Below the pieces are notes generated by a model. It was not told where the DNA came from. It saw only the letters and a list, made by a program, of their open reading frames with translations, and ran no database searches. DNA of 64,000 nt, from NCBI RefSeq assembly GCF_027706845.1, contig NZ_JAQGCZ010000004.1, positions 1 to 64,000 of the forward strand. The letters are read 5' to 3'. This stretch comes from Mycolicibacterium sp. BiH015. Lineage in GTDB: Bacteria; Actinomycetota; Actinomycetes; Mycobacteriales; Mycobacteriaceae. Below, in pieces: positions 35,651 through 45,066 of the stretch (positions within the stretch are counted from its first letter, which is position 1; each line of letters starts with the position of its first letter). Made by a program: the position numbers and the translations under genes.

Positions 35651-37092
35651 GAACCGGCGACACCCTCGGCGCGGTGATGCCGATCGTCCGGGTCGCCGTC
35701 CTCACCGCGACAGAAGTCGACGGTGAGCCCGACGGCCGCGGCCGGCTCACCGAAATCGCCCTCCCGGCACAACTTCCGCTACGGGAGATCATCCCGGCAG
35801 TGCAGCGCATCGTCGCTCCCTCCGATGAGACTGTCGGCGGTGCACAGCTTCTGAGCCTCGCACCGATCGGCGGTGCCCCGTTCAGCCTCGACGCGACGCT
35901 CAACACGGTCGGTGTCGTCGACGGCGACCTTCTCGCCCTCCAGCCGGTCCCGGCGGGACCGCCCGCGCCGCGGATCGTCGAAGACATCGCCGATGCCGCC
36001 ATGATCTTTTCGGCCGAACGGGAAAAGCCTTGGGGCACAGCGCACATCCAGAGGTGCGCAACGCTGGCCGCTACCGGCCTGATTCTCGCCGCGACTGCCC
36101 TGGCCGTCGCCCACCGGCTTGTCACCGATTCGGTGTTCGGGGTGTTCGCCGTCAGCGGCGTCGCCATCGCCGCCGTACTTGGTGCCCTGCTGGCCAGGGC
36201 ACGCTCACCGCGGCTGGCGACGATCCTCGCCGCGGCCGCGCTGCCGTCGGTCGCTGCGGCCTTCGCGCTCGCGGTGCCGGGCGAATTCGGTCCGTCAGGT
36301 GTGCTTCTCGGGGCCGCGGGTGTCGCCGCCTGGTCGATCATCAGCATCACCGTCGGAGAACGAGCGATCGCGCTGTTCACCGCCGCCGCGGCCACCGCGC
36401 TGGGTGTCGCGCTCGCCGCCGCGGCAGCGACGCTGTGGACGCTGAACCCGGTCACCATCGGCAGCACACTGCTTCTCGCGGCACTCCTGATCACCATGCA
36501 AGCCGCCCAGCTGTCGGCAATGTGCGCGCGGCTGCCCGTCCCGGTGATCCCCGCCCCGGGCGACCCGACGCCGTCGGCCCCGCCGCTGCGGGTCCTCGAG
36601 GACCTGCCCCGCCGCATCCGCGCGGGCAGTTCGCACCAGACCGGCTTCATCGCTGCGGGTGTGCTGCTGGCCGTGACCGGTTCGGTCGTCGTGCTGTGGC
36701 CCGCCGTCACCGGAGACGGCGCCGTGTCTGCGTGGGCCTGGTACCTGGTCGCTGCCACCGCGATCGCCGCCGCGCTGCGGGCTCGCGTGTGGGACTCCGC
36801 CACCTGCAAGGCGTGGCTGCTCGGACACTCCTACCTGCTCACGCTTGTACTGCTGGTCCTGTTCGCCGCATCGGGACAGTACACCGCGGCATGGGTGACG
36901 CTGGGCGCGCTGGCGGTGCTGGTTCTGGCATGGGCTGTCGTTGCGCTGAATCCGCGAGTGGCGCAACCGGATACGTACTCCCTGCCGATGCGCCGCCTCG
37001 TCGGTTTCGTCGCTGCGGGACTCGACGCCTCGGTGATCCCGGTGATGGCGTATCTGGTCGGATTGTTCGCCTGGGTTCTGAACGGGTTCTGA
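35632..37092 (+). CDS. eccD3: ESX-3 membrane channel protein EccD3
   Basis: 486 residues from ATG 35632, chosen for the AGAAGAAG ribosome site; ATG 35677 is an alternative. A ubiquitin-like domain (about 18-112, MPIVRVAVLT to LLALQPVP) is followed by about 11 membrane helices from residue 145 on. EccD dimers line each protomer of the EccBCDE complex and are thought to enclose the pore region. Only 3 bp separate it from mycP3. GC-rich Ala/Val membrane segments show no frameshift. Confidence 0.95.
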   Translation: MPESALRTGDTLGAVMPIVRVAVLTATEVDGEPDGRGRLTEIALPAQLPLREIIPAVQRIVAPSDETVGGAQLLSLAPIGGAPFSLDATLNTVGVVDGDLLALQPVPAGPPAPRIVEDIADAAMIFSAEREKPWGTAHIQRCATLAATGLILAATALAVAHRLVTDSVFGVFAVSGVAIAAVLGALLARARSPRLATILAAAALPSVAAAFALAVPGEFGPSGVLLGAAGVAAWSIISITVGERAIALFTAAAATALGVALAAAAATLWTLNPVTIGSTLLLAALLITMQAAQLSAMCARLPVPVIPAPGDPTPSAPPLRVLEDLPRRIRAGSSHQTGFIAAGVLLAVTGSVVVLWPAVTGDGAVSAWAWYLVAATAIAAALRARVWDSATCKAWLLGHSYLLTLVLLVLFAASGQYTAAWVTLGALAVLVLAWAVVALNPRVAQPDTYSLPMRRLVGFVAAGLDASVIPVMAYLVGLFAWVLNGF

Positions 37093-37095
37093 GGC

Positions 37096-38457
37096 ATGAA
37101 GTTTGAGCGCGCGTTCGCCGTCATCGCGGTGACGGCCGGTGTCGGCGCACTGAGCGCAGCCCCGGCGGGCGCGATCACCCCGCCCGAAGTCGGGCCGGCG
37201 GCTGCCCCGCCGACAGGAAGTGCGGGACCCGTCGAGCCGATGGCGCAGCGTAATCCGTGCGTCACCAGCGGAGTCATCCCCGGCTCCGACCCCGGTGCGG
37301 TGAGTCCGAACCAGCTCTCGCTGAATCTCTCCCGAGCGTGGCAGCACAGCAAGGGGGAGGGGCAGTTGATCGCGGTCATCGACACCGGTGTGAAGCCGGG
37401 TCCGCGCCTGCCCAACGTCGAGGCGGGCGGTGACTACATCGAGAGCGGCGACGGTCTCACCGACTGCGACGGGCACGGAACCCTCGTGGCAGGCCTGATC
37501 GCTGGACAGCCAGGCGAGGACGGTTTCTCGGGTGTCGCGCCCGGCTCTCGAATCCTCGCCATCCGACAGAGCTCGCCCCGCTACACCCCTCGTGACTCAG
37601 GCGAGGACCCCGTTCTGGCCCGGGCGACCGTGGCCACCCAGACACTGGCGCGCGCCGTCGTACGCGCCACCGACATGGGTGCCCGCGTCATCACGATCTC
37701 CGCGGTGACCTGTATCCCCGCCGGCCTCGACGTCGATCAGAACGAACTCGGCGCGGCACTGCGTTACGCCGCTGTGGAAAAGGACGTCGTGATCGTCGCC
37801 GCCGCGGGTGACGCCGGCTCGGAGTGCGCGGCCAACCCGCTGTCCGACGCGGCGCTGCCGTCGGACCCACGCAACTGGAACGGCGTCACCGCCCTGTCGA
37901 TTCCTGCGTGGTGGCAGCAGTACGTGCTGTCCGTGGGATCGCTCGGACCCGCGGGGCAACCGTCACCGTCGACCATGGCGGGGCCGTGGCTGGGGATCGC
38001 CGCACCCGGCGAGAACATCACGTCGGTGAGCAACGACGAGGCCGGCGGCCTGGCGAACGGCATGCTCAACAGCGAGCAGCAGATGGACCCCATCAGCGGC
38101 ACCGGTTATGCGGCCGCCTACGTGTCCGGCGTTGCGGCTCTGGTACGCAGCAGATTCCCGACGCTGACCGCACGGGAGGTGGTCGACCGCCTCACCGGCA
38201 CCGCCCACGGCGCGGCGCGTTCGCCGTCGAATCTGGTGGGTGCCGGCACGATCGACCCGGTTGCGGCGCTCACCTGGAACGTGCCTGTCGACGTCGACGG
38301 CGACCCCGCTGCCGTGCGGGAGGTCGGCGCGCCGCCCGCGCCCGCGCCGAAGGATCCGCTGCCGCAGGTGGTGGCTTTCGCCGGGGTGGGTGCGCTGGTG
38401 CTGCTGGTGCTCGTCGCGTTCGTGGTGAACGCGAAACGAAAGGACTCCCTGTCATGA
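37096..38457 (+). CDS. mycP3: Mycosin MycP3 with an apparently inactivated subtilisin active site
   Basis: 453 residues: signal peptide (MKFERAFAVIAVTAGVGALS to APAGA), subtilisin-like domain, Pro-rich linker and a C-terminal membrane anchor (VVAFAGVGALVLLVLVAFVV) followed by Lys/Arg. The triad Asp96 (VIDTGV) and His127 (DGHGTLVAG) are intact. The catalytic Ser is replaced by Gly337 (ISGTGYAAAYVSG, codon GGT), and the oxyanion-hole Asn by Asp239 (VAAAGDAGSE, codon GAC). Mycosins are essential for ESX secretion, but published mutants show the proteolytic activity is not. This copy probably acts only as a structural cap of the channel. Overlaps eccE3 by ATGA. Confidence 0.94.
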   Translation: MKFERAFAVIAVTAGVGALSAAPAGAITPPEVGPAAAPPTGSAGPVEPMAQRNPCVTSGVIPGSDPGAVSPNQLSLNLSRAWQHSKGEGQLIAVIDTGVKPGPRLPNVEAGGDYIESGDGLTDCDGHGTLVAGLIAGQPGEDGFSGVAPGSRILAIRQSSPRYTPRDSGEDPVLARATVATQTLARAVVRATDMGARVITISAVTCIPAGLDVDQNELGAALRYAAVEKDVVIVAAAGDAGSECAANPLSDAALPSDPRNWNGVTALSIPAWWQQYVLSVGSLGPAGQPSPSTMAGPWLGIAAPGENITSVSNDEAGGLANGMLNSEQQMDPISGTGYAAAYVSGVAALVRSRFPTLTAREVVDRLTGTAHGAARSPSNLVGAGTIDPVAALTWNVPVDVDGDPAAVREVGAPPAPAPKDPLPQVVAFAGVGALVLLVLVAFVVNAKRKDSLS

Positions 38458-39368
38458 CCGTTCGCCTGACGCTGGCCGCGCTGTTCGTGGTGCCCGCCGC
38501 CATGGCCTATCCGTGGCAGACAACCGCGGATCGCTGGTTGCTCGGCGTGTCCGTGGTCGCGGTCGTCATCCTCTTCGCCTGGTGGCGAGGGCTTTTCGTG
38601 ACGACGATGATCGGACGCCGCATCGCGATGCTGACGGGGCGCTCCGACACCGGGCTACGGCCGGGCGAGTACGCGACCGTGACCTTACGCGTCGATCCCG
38701 GCGAGACCGCTGAGTTGCCTCTTGACCTGTTGGCCGGGTACCTGGATCGCTATGGGATCGACTTCGACAAGGTCCGCGTGCTCAGCCGCGACATCGGGAC
38801 AGCGCGAACCACGTGGATCGCGGTGACCCTCGGTGCGGCAGACAACGTCGCGGCCCTGACGGCACGATCGGCGCGACTTCCACTGCAGGACACCGCAGAG
38901 TTGTCGGCGCGGCGATTGGCCGACCACCTGCGCGAGCTCGGCTGGGACGTGTCGCTGGACGAGGCGCCCGCCGCACCGGTCACCGGTACGCCTAAGGAAA
39001 GCTGGCGAGGTGTCGACGACGGCGGTGGTTACGTGGCGGCCTACCGGGTCACCGTCGACGACCAGCTGACCGAGGCTCTGGATGCCGCGCGGACCTCCGG
39101 AGCGCAGGAAGTCTGGACAGCGGTCGAATTCACCGGCAGCAGAACACAACCCGAGATCGCCGCGGCGTGTGCCCTGCGCACTGCCGAGCGGCCGACTGCG
39201 CGGGCACCGCTGCCGAAGCTCACCCCGGAGCGCGGCAGGCACCGGGCCGCGCTGTCCGCCCTGGCACCGTCGTCGGAACGGCGGCTCGCGGCACACCCCG
39301 TCCGCGCCGACCACCAGACTCTGGGGCAGTTGCGGTGGCCGGTGGGAGCAGTGCTCAGTCGAACATGA
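38454..39368 (+). CDS. eccE3: ESX-3 core component EccE3
   Basis: 304 residues from the ATG overlapping the mycP3 stop. Two N-terminal membrane segments (about 5-20 and 28-46) are followed by a soluble EccE domain with the block GYVAAYRVTVDDQL. EccE is peripheral in the EccBCDE complex. It is somewhat shorter than the M. tuberculosis protein as I remember it (about 331). The last gene of the operon; its 3' end overlaps a convergent hydrolase gene by 14 nt. Confidence 0.93.
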   Translation: MTVRLTLAALFVVPAAMAYPWQTTADRWLLGVSVVAVVILFAWWRGLFVTTMIGRRIAMLTGRSDTGLRPGEYATVTLRVDPGETAELPLDLLAGYLDRYGIDFDKVRVLSRDIGTARTTWIAVTLGAADNVAALTARSARLPLQDTAELSARRLADHLRELGWDVSLDEAPAAPVTGTPKESWRGVDDGGGYVAAYRVTVDDQLTEALDAARTSGAQEVWTAVEFTGSRTQPEIAAACALRTAERPTARAPLPKLTPERGRHRAALSALAPSSERRLAAHPVRADHQTLGQLRWPVGAVLSRT

Positions 39369-40575
39369 AGGGCGCGAGAAACCGAGTCATGCGACGCAGG
39401 TAGTCCGGCTGGCTGACATGCAGGACATGGTTTCCTGGGAACCAGTGAAATGTGCAGCGATCCCAGTGCTCCCACAGCATCTCGGCCTGCTCCGGCGGTG
39501 CCAGCCGGTCGCCGAGGCCTGCGATGATCAGCCTCCGCTCCCTGGCCGGTAGCGGCCGGTAGTTCAGCGGCGACGAGTACATCGTGGCCGCCTCGACAAG
39601 AGCGGTGTCGGTGCCGGCGATCCAATCCCGCAGGGCGACAACCTTGTTGGCGGGAAACCACTCGTCCACGGTGCGGTCAGGTGTGACGACCGGAACGTTG
39701 GGGATGACCGCCTGGATCCTGTCGTCGACGCTGGCGATCAGCGCCGAGGTGTATCCACCCAGCGACATCCCGGTCAGCGCGATCCGATCCACACCGGTGT
39801 ATTCCAGATAGTCGAGCAGTGACCGGAAGTCGTGCACCGCCTGTGCCATGGCCTCCGCGAAGCCTGCCATACCGTGGGCGAAATAGCCGTGGCCGCTGAA
39901 CGGCGAGTTCTTCTCTGCGCGAGCGCCGTGGAACGGCAGGGTGTAGAGCATGACGTCGTAGCCGCAGCGGTAGAACCACGGCAGCGAGAAGAACAACCCG
40001 TTGAACAGGTACGCCGAGCCCATGAACCCGTGGATCAGGCACAGCGTGGGTCGCGGGCCGTCGTCATGACGCCAATGCTGGGCATGCACGACGTTGTTGC
40101 GGACGAATCCCGCACATTGCTCGCGCATGTCCGGATTGACGGCCGCGAAGCTGCTCCGGAAGCGGATATTGCTGACATTGCCCTTCGCCACCCACTCGGC
40201 GACGGGGTTGGCCGGTCGCGACGACACTCTCGGCAACGTCTGCGGCGCAGGGAAGGACACCTGTGGATCCTTCGCCTCGGCCAGCTCGGCGTAGAACCTC
40301 AAGTGTTTCTTCTCGGCGTCGGCCTGTGTCCGGCGCAGCGCACCGGCGATCGACGGCACCATCGTGGCGCTCAGAAGCGACGCGATCGACGTCCGCAGTG
40401 CCAGATCGGCGATTGCCGACGAATCGACGATGACCTTCTGTCGCAACGTCAGATCTTGCCGGCGCGGGAGCCCGCGCGCAGTCGCGTCGGCACCCGGCAC
40501 GTCGGGGACCGGGATGGGCAACTCGTCGACCGGTACGGATGCGACGGGCACACTGTCGGGCTCCACATCTCGCAT
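39355..40575 (-). CDS. Alpha/beta hydrolase-fold protein, Rv0293c-like
   Basis: 406 residues from ATG 40575. An N-terminal helical part of about 170 residues precedes an alpha/beta hydrolase domain: oxyanion HG in LIHGFMGSAYL, nucleophile elbow TGMSLGGYTS with Ser271, acid candidate in AGLGDRLAPPEQ, and His in FPGNHVLHVSQP. Probably an esterase or lipase-like enzyme. It converges with eccE3 and lies next to tam, the same order as Rv0292-Rv0293c-Rv0294, so the neighbourhood is conserved though a link to ESX-3 is not shown. Confidence 0.86.
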   Translation of the reverse strand: MRDVEPDSVPVASVPVDELPIPVPDVPGADATARGLPRRQDLTLRQKVIVDSSAIADLALRTSIASLLSATMVPSIAGALRRTQADAEKKHLRFYAELAEAKDPQVSFPAPQTLPRVSSRPANPVAEWVAKGNVSNIRFRSSFAAVNPDMREQCAGFVRNNVVHAQHWRHDDGPRPTLCLIHGFMGSAYLFNGLFFSLPWFYRCGYDVMLYTLPFHGARAEKNSPFSGHGYFAHGMAGFAEAMAQAVHDFRSLLDYLEYTGVDRIALTGMSLGGYTSALIASVDDRIQAVIPNVPVVTPDRTVDEWFPANKVVALRDWIAGTDTALVEAATMYSSPLNYRPLPARERRLIIAGLGDRLAPPEQAEMLWEHWDRCTFHWFPGNHVLHVSQPDYLRRMTRFLAPFMFD

Positions 40576-40613
40576 GCTAACGCGGTGGCCGACGTCGGTG
40601 AGAGACTGGCGCC

Positions 40614-41378
40614 ATGTGGAGTCCGGACGTCTACCTCACGTACGCCGATCACCGGGGCAGGCCCTTCTACGACCTGTTGGCGCGGGTTGGCGCGCATGAG
40701 CCGCGCCGCATCGTCGACCTCGGCTGCGGCCCCGGCAATCTCACCGAGACGCTGACCGCCCGCTGGCCCGGCGCCGTCATCGAGGCGTGGGACTCCTCGC
40801 CGGAGATGGTGGAGGCCGCGCGAAATCGCGGTCTGGACGCGAGGGTCGGCGATGTGCGTGACTGGACGCCCGCGCCCGGCACCGACATTCTCGTCAGCAA
40901 TGCGACCCTGCACTGGGTGCCCGAGCACGCCGAACTGCTGATCCGCTGGGCCGGACAACTTCCCAGCGGCTCGTGGATCGCCTTCCAGGTGCCCGGCAAC
41001 TTCGAGGCACCGTCACATCAGGCGGTGCGCACGCTCGTGCAACGCCCCGAATGGTCATATCTGTTACGTGATTATCCCTTCGAGAAGGCCGAGGTCACTC
41101 GGCCGGCTGTGGGATACGCAGACCTGATGACCGGCGCCGGGTGCGCGGTCGACGCGTGGGAGACGACCTACGTGCACGAGCTGACCGGCGAGAATCCGGT
41201 GCTGGAATGGATCCACGGCACCGCGCTTCGCCCGGTCCGCGCGGGCCTGAGCGAGGAGCAGTGGGAGCAATTCAAGGCCGAACTGATCCCGGTGCTGGAC
41301 GCGGCCTATCCGAAGCGCGCCGACGGCATCACGTTCTTCCCGTTCCGCCGGATCTTCGTGGTGGCACAGGTGAAGTAA
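40614..41378 (+). CDS. tam: Trans-aconitate 2-methyltransferase
   Basis: 254 residues from ATG 40614. Class I SAM-dependent methyltransferase motif [14 protein letters not shown] at about 34-47, followed by motif II/III blocks [11 protein letters not shown] and [13 protein letters not shown]. The N-terminus [19 protein letters not shown] is characteristic of Tam, which methylates trans-aconitate, a spontaneous inhibitor of the TCA cycle. Its start is 38 bp from the divergent hydrolase; its stop is 1 bp from the convergent cysNC stop. Position matches Rv0294. Confidence 0.9.
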   Translation: MWSPDVYLTYADHRGRPFYDLLARVGAHEPRRIVDLGCGPGNLTETLTARWPGAVIEAWDSSPEMVEAARNRGLDARVGDVRDWTPAPGTDILVSNATLHWVPEHAELLIRWAGQLPSGSWIAFQVPGNFEAPSHQAVRTLVQRPEWSYLLRDYPFEKAEVTRPAVGYADLMTGAGCAVDAWETTYVHELTGENPVLEWIHGTALRPVRAGLSEEQWEQFKAELIPVLDAAYPKRADGITFFPFRRIFVVAQVK

Positions 41379-41379
41379 C

Positions 41380-43242
41380 TCAGCCCCGACGCTCGTCGAG
41401 CAGCGCGATCACCTTCGCGACGAGTTCGTCGATGTCGGCGCCGGTGGTGTCGAGAACCAGGTCCGGGTTCTCGGGCGGTTCGTAGGGAGCGTCGACACCC
41501 GTTAGCCCCTTGAGCTCGCCCGCCCGTGCCCTGGCGTAAAGACCCTTCGGGTCCCGCTTCTCGCACTCTTCACGCGGCGTCGCCACGTACACCTCGATGA
41601 AGGGCAGCTTCGCCGCGTCGTTGAGCGCCCGTGCGATCTCGCGGTCAGATTTCAGCGGGGACACCAAGGAGGCCAATGCGACAACGCCCGCATCCGCGAA
41701 CAACCGCGTGAGATGTCCGACCCGGCGAATGTTCTCGGCACGGTCGCCCGCCGAGAAGCCGAGGTCGTCGGACAGGCCGTGGCGGATGTTGTCGCCGTCG
41801 AGCAGATAGGCGACCTGTCCGGAATCGACGAGTGCGCGCTCGACCGCGACCGCCACCGTTGACTTGCCCGACGCGGGAAGGCCGGTGAACCAGATGGTTG
41901 CGCCTTTCTGGCCGGTGGCCGACCTTCGGTAACTGCGCTCCAAAGACGATGGGTGCCAACGGATGTCGTTGCGGGTCTGCTCGCCGGGTTTGACCTCGCG
42001 GGCTTCGACGATGGTGCCGGCGCCGACGGTGTCGTTCGAGGCCTCGTCGATCAAGATGAACGCGCCGCTGTCGCGGTTCTCGCTGTACGGGTCGGCTACC
42101 ACGATCGAGCTGGTGCGCAGCGTCACCGAGCCGATGTCGTTGAGCACAAGGTCGACGGGGTTGTCGATCTCGTCCAGGGTTTCGGGATCCAGCCGTGAAT
42201 GCAGGGCCTGCACCGTCGCCCGCACGGTGCGCGTGCCCTGCTTGAGCGCGAGGCGGTCTCCGGCGCGCAATGGAGTGTCGCGGAACCAGCACACCGTGGC
42301 GTCGATCTCGCGGGCCAGCACCGGGAGCACAGCGTCGTCGTTCCCGCTGACGAACACGTCGCCGCGACCGACGTCGATGTCGTCGGCCAGCTCGATCGAG
42401 ACCGACAGTGGCGCAACGGCTGTCGGTCGTTCGTCATCCAGAGTGTCGACGGCCGTGACGGTCGACCGGGTCCCCGCGGGGAGGCTGACCACGGAGTCGC
42501 CGACGCTGAGTGTGCCTGCCGCCAGACGGCCCGCATAGCGACGGCGCTGCTGCGGGCTGGGACGCGACACCCACTGCACCGGAAGGCGAAGACTGCGCGC
42601 CTCGGCGTGGGGTGCCGTCAGTTCGACGGACTCCAGGTACTCCAGCAGCGCGGGGCCCTCGTACCACGCAGTGTTGGTGGATCGGTGTACCACGTTGTCA
42701 CCGAGCTTGGCGGCGACGGGAATCACGGTGATGTCGACGCCGCCCAGCCGTGCGGCGACCTGTTGCAGCTGCGCCTCGACCTCGCTGAAGCGGCCCTGAT
42801 CGAAATCCACCAGGTCGATCTTGTTGACAGCGGCCACGAAGTGCTTGATGCCCAACAGTTTGGCGATCCTGGCGTGCCGATTCGTCTGCCGCAGCACACC
42901 GGCGCGCGCATCGACGAGCAGCACCGCGACGTGGGCATTGGACGCGCCGGTGAACATGTTGCGGGTGTACCGCTCATGGCCCGGTGTGTCGGTCAGGATG
43001 TAGCTGCGGGTCTCCGTCGAGAAGAACCGGTAGGCCACATCGATGGTGATGCCCTGCTCACGTTCGGCACGCAGCCCGTCAGACAGCGCGGCGAGGTCCG
43101 CGACGCCCTCCTCGTCCGTCACCGCCTCCAGGTGATCGAGCGGGAGGCTGTTGGTGTCGTGCAGCAGGCGCCCGATGAGCGTGCTCTTGCCGTCGTCGAC
43201 CGACCCGGCGGTGGTGATCCGCAGCAGCTGACGCGTGGTCAT
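41380..43242 (-). CDS. cysNC: Bifunctional sulfate adenylyltransferase subunit 1 / APS kinase (CysN-CysC fusion)
   Basis: 620 residues from ATG 43242, preceded by GGGGGAAC. The CysN GTPase part has G1 GSVDDGKST (13-21), G3 DTPGHE and G4 NKID, then the beta-barrel domains. The APS kinase part starts after about residue 440 with Walker A GLPASGKST (454-462). With CysD it makes APS from sulfate and ATP, driven by GTP, and then PAPS. It is the third gene of the stf0-cysD-cysNC set, so its PAPS is produced next to a sulfotransferase. Confidence 0.95.
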   Translation of the reverse strand: MTTRQLLRITTAGSVDDGKSTLIGRLLHDTNSLPLDHLEAVTDEEGVADLAALSDGLRAEREQGITIDVAYRFFSTETRSYILTDTPGHERYTRNMFTGASNAHVAVLLVDARAGVLRQTNRHARIAKLLGIKHFVAAVNKIDLVDFDQGRFSEVEAQLQQVAARLGGVDITVIPVAAKLGDNVVHRSTNTAWYEGPALLEYLESVELTAPHAEARSLRLPVQWVSRPSPQQRRRYAGRLAAGTLSVGDSVVSLPAGTRSTVTAVDTLDDERPTAVAPLSVSIELADDIDVGRGDVFVSGNDDAVLPVLAREIDATVCWFRDTPLRAGDRLALKQGTRTVRATVQALHSRLDPETLDEIDNPVDLVLNDIGSVTLRTSSIVVADPYSENRDSGAFILIDEASNDTVGAGTIVEAREVKPGEQTRNDIRWHPSSLERSYRRSATGQKGATIWFTGLPASGKSTVAVAVERALVDSGQVAYLLDGDNIRHGLSDDLGFSAGDRAENIRRVGHLTRLFADAGVVALASLVSPLKSDREIARALNDAAKLPFIEVYVATPREECEKRDPKGLYARARAGELKGLTGVDAPYEPPENPDLVLDTTGADIDELVAKVIALLDERRG

Positions 43243-43285
43243 GGCTGTTCCCCCGTCACTCTGCTGCGCTCCGCTCGCCCGGTCA

Positions 43286-44203
43286 TCAGAAATACCCCTC
43301 GCGCTTTCGGTCCTCCATCGCCGCCGCCGACGTCCGGTCATCAGCGCGCGTCTCACCGCGCTCCGACACCGTGGCGGCGGAGATCTCGGCGATCACCCCG
43401 TCGATCGTCGTCGCCTTCGAGCGCACGGCGCCGGTGATGGTCAGGTCGCCGACCGTGCGGTAGCGCACCCACTCCACGGCCGAGGCCTCGCCATCCCTGG
43501 GCTGCGCATACTCGGACACGGCAAGTAGGATCCCGTCGCGCTCGAAAACCTCACGCTCGTGGGCGAAGTAGATCGAGGGCAACTCAAGTTTCTCGAGTTG
43601 GATGTAGCGCCAGATGTCCAGCTCGGTCCAGTTGCTCAGCGGAAACACGCGGACCTGCTCACCCCGACGGATTCGGCCGTTGTACAGCGACCACGGCTCG
43701 GGCCGCTGGGCCCGCGGATCCCACTGGCCGAACTCGTCACGGAAGCTCAGGATGCGCTCCTTGGCGCGGGCGCGCTCCTCGTCACGGCGAGCGCCTCCGA
43801 ACGCGGCGTCGAAGCGGCCCGCCTCCAGCGCATCCAGTAGGGTGCGCGTCTGCTGCCGGTTGCGGGACGCTCCGGGACCCGGGTCGGCGACGCGGCCCGA
43901 GTCGATCGTCTCCTGTACCGACGCGACGATCAGCTTGTGGCCCTCCCAGGTGACGCGGCGATCGCGGAACTCGATGACCTCGGGAAAATTGTGGCCGGTG
44001 TCGACATGCATGACCGGAAACGGGAGCGGGGTGGGTCGAAAGGCCTTCTCCGCCAGACGAAGCAGCACAATCGAATCCTTGCCCGCCGAGAACAGCAGGA
44101 CGGGCCGTTCGAGCTCGGCGACGACCTCTCGGATGATGTGCACCGCCTCGGCTTCCAGCAGCCGCAGCTCGTCGACGTGCACGGTGTCGTAGGTCGCGGT
44201 CAT
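43286..44203 (-). CDS. cysD: Sulfate adenylyltransferase subunit 2 (CysD)
   Basis: 305 residues from ATG 44203; longer in-frame starts run into the upstream gene. The PP-loop ATP-binding motif is [11 protein letters not shown], followed by the [10 protein letters not shown] and [16 protein letters not shown] blocks of ATP sulfurylase subunit 2, and the C-terminal DRKREGYF. It adenylylates sulfate to APS as a complex with CysN. It overlaps the stf0 stop by ATGA and is 43 bp from cysNC. Confidence 0.95.
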   Translation of the reverse strand: MTATYDTVHVDELRLLEAEAVHIIREVVAELERPVLLFSAGKDSIVLLRLAEKAFRPTPLPFPVMHVDTGHNFPEVIEFRDRRVTWEGHKLIVASVQETIDSGRVADPGPGASRNRQQTRTLLDALEAGRFDAAFGGARRDEERARAKERILSFRDEFGQWDPRAQRPEPWSLYNGRIRRGEQVRVFPLSNWTELDIWRYIQLEKLELPSIYFAHEREVFERDGILLAVSEYAQPRDGEASAVEWVRYRTVGDLTITGAVRSKATTIDGVIAEISAATVSERGETRADDRTSAAAMEDRKREGYF

Positions 44204-45000
44204 GTCGGTAGCCCCTGCTCCTCGGCGTCGGCGCGATAGCGATCCACCCATTCGTCGGACCGGTGATCGGCCTGACGCTCCAGCACGGGGGCCGGCGCCA
44301 GGCGCGGATCCAGGCCGAGCTGTTCGAGGATCGACGCGACGACCTGGGTTAGGTTGCGCCACAACACCGGATACGGCACGTCCATGGGCTTCACGTCCTC
44401 CTCGGCGAACCAGTTTCGCCAGCCCTCGTCCTGGGCGCGCAGCATCGTGACCACATGCGCAATCGCACCTGCGTGGTATTCCGCCCGCGCGTCCCTAACC
44501 GGGTCGGGCCGTCCGCGCCAGACTCGGGTCTGTACCGCCCGCCAGAACGAAACCGCCTGCGACACAACGTCGGGGCGATGGACATAGATCAGCAGAGGAT
44601 CGGTTCCGACGACGTCGCGGATTGCCGACAGCAGCCCGGTGCCGGAACGGTCGGGCAGGCCTGCGGATCGAGCAAGCAGCAGCGGCGTCTGATTCCACAT
44701 GAGCTTTCCACCCCAGATGCCGTTGGGGGTGCGGCCTACGGTGCGGATGTAGTCCCGCCAGATCTCAGGCGGCGCCAGGTCGGGCTTGCCCTCGTCGAGC
44801 GGGTCGAGCAGCCGCAGAATGGACTCGTCCTGGACACCCTCGAACCACTGCCGCGGCTGGGGGGATTGGCTCGTCGACGGCAGATACTGGAAGAACTCAC
44901 CCGGCTCGCCGGCAACGCCCGTCGCCCTCAGCGACTCGACCAGCAAGGTGCTGCCGCTGCGCTGGGAGGCGAGCACCAGATACGCCGTCGGGCTGGTCAT
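44200..45000 (-). CDS. stf0: Trehalose 2-sulfotransferase Stf0
   Basis: 266 residues from ATG 45000 ([13 protein letters not shown]), matching the family start. The PAPS 5'-phosphosulfate loop is [14 protein letters not shown], the 3'-phosphate region is [17 protein letters not shown], and a conserved [14 protein letters not shown] follows. Stf0 transfers sulfate from PAPS to the 2-position of trehalose, the first step towards sulfolipids in M. tuberculosis. It is directly coupled to cysD by ATGA overlap. Position and length match Rv0295c. Confidence 0.92.
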   Translation of the reverse strand: MTSPTAYLVLASQRSGSTLLVESLRATGVAGEPGEFFQYLPSTSQSPQPRQWFEGVQDESILRLLDPLDEGKPDLAPPEIWRDYIRTVGRTPNGIWGGKLMWNQTPLLLARSAGLPDRSGTGLLSAIRDVVGTDPLLIYVHRPDVVSQAVSFWRAVQTRVWRGRPDPVRDARAEYHAGAIAHVVTMLRAQDEGWRNWFAEEDVKPMDVPYPVLWRNLTQVVASILEQLGLDPRLAPAPVLERQADHRSDEWVDRYRADAEEQGLPT

Positions 45001-45066
45001 GCGCGAGAGCATAACTGCCTTTCTCGGGTGCAGCACCACCGGGAATTTCGATCACGCTGAGCGGAT

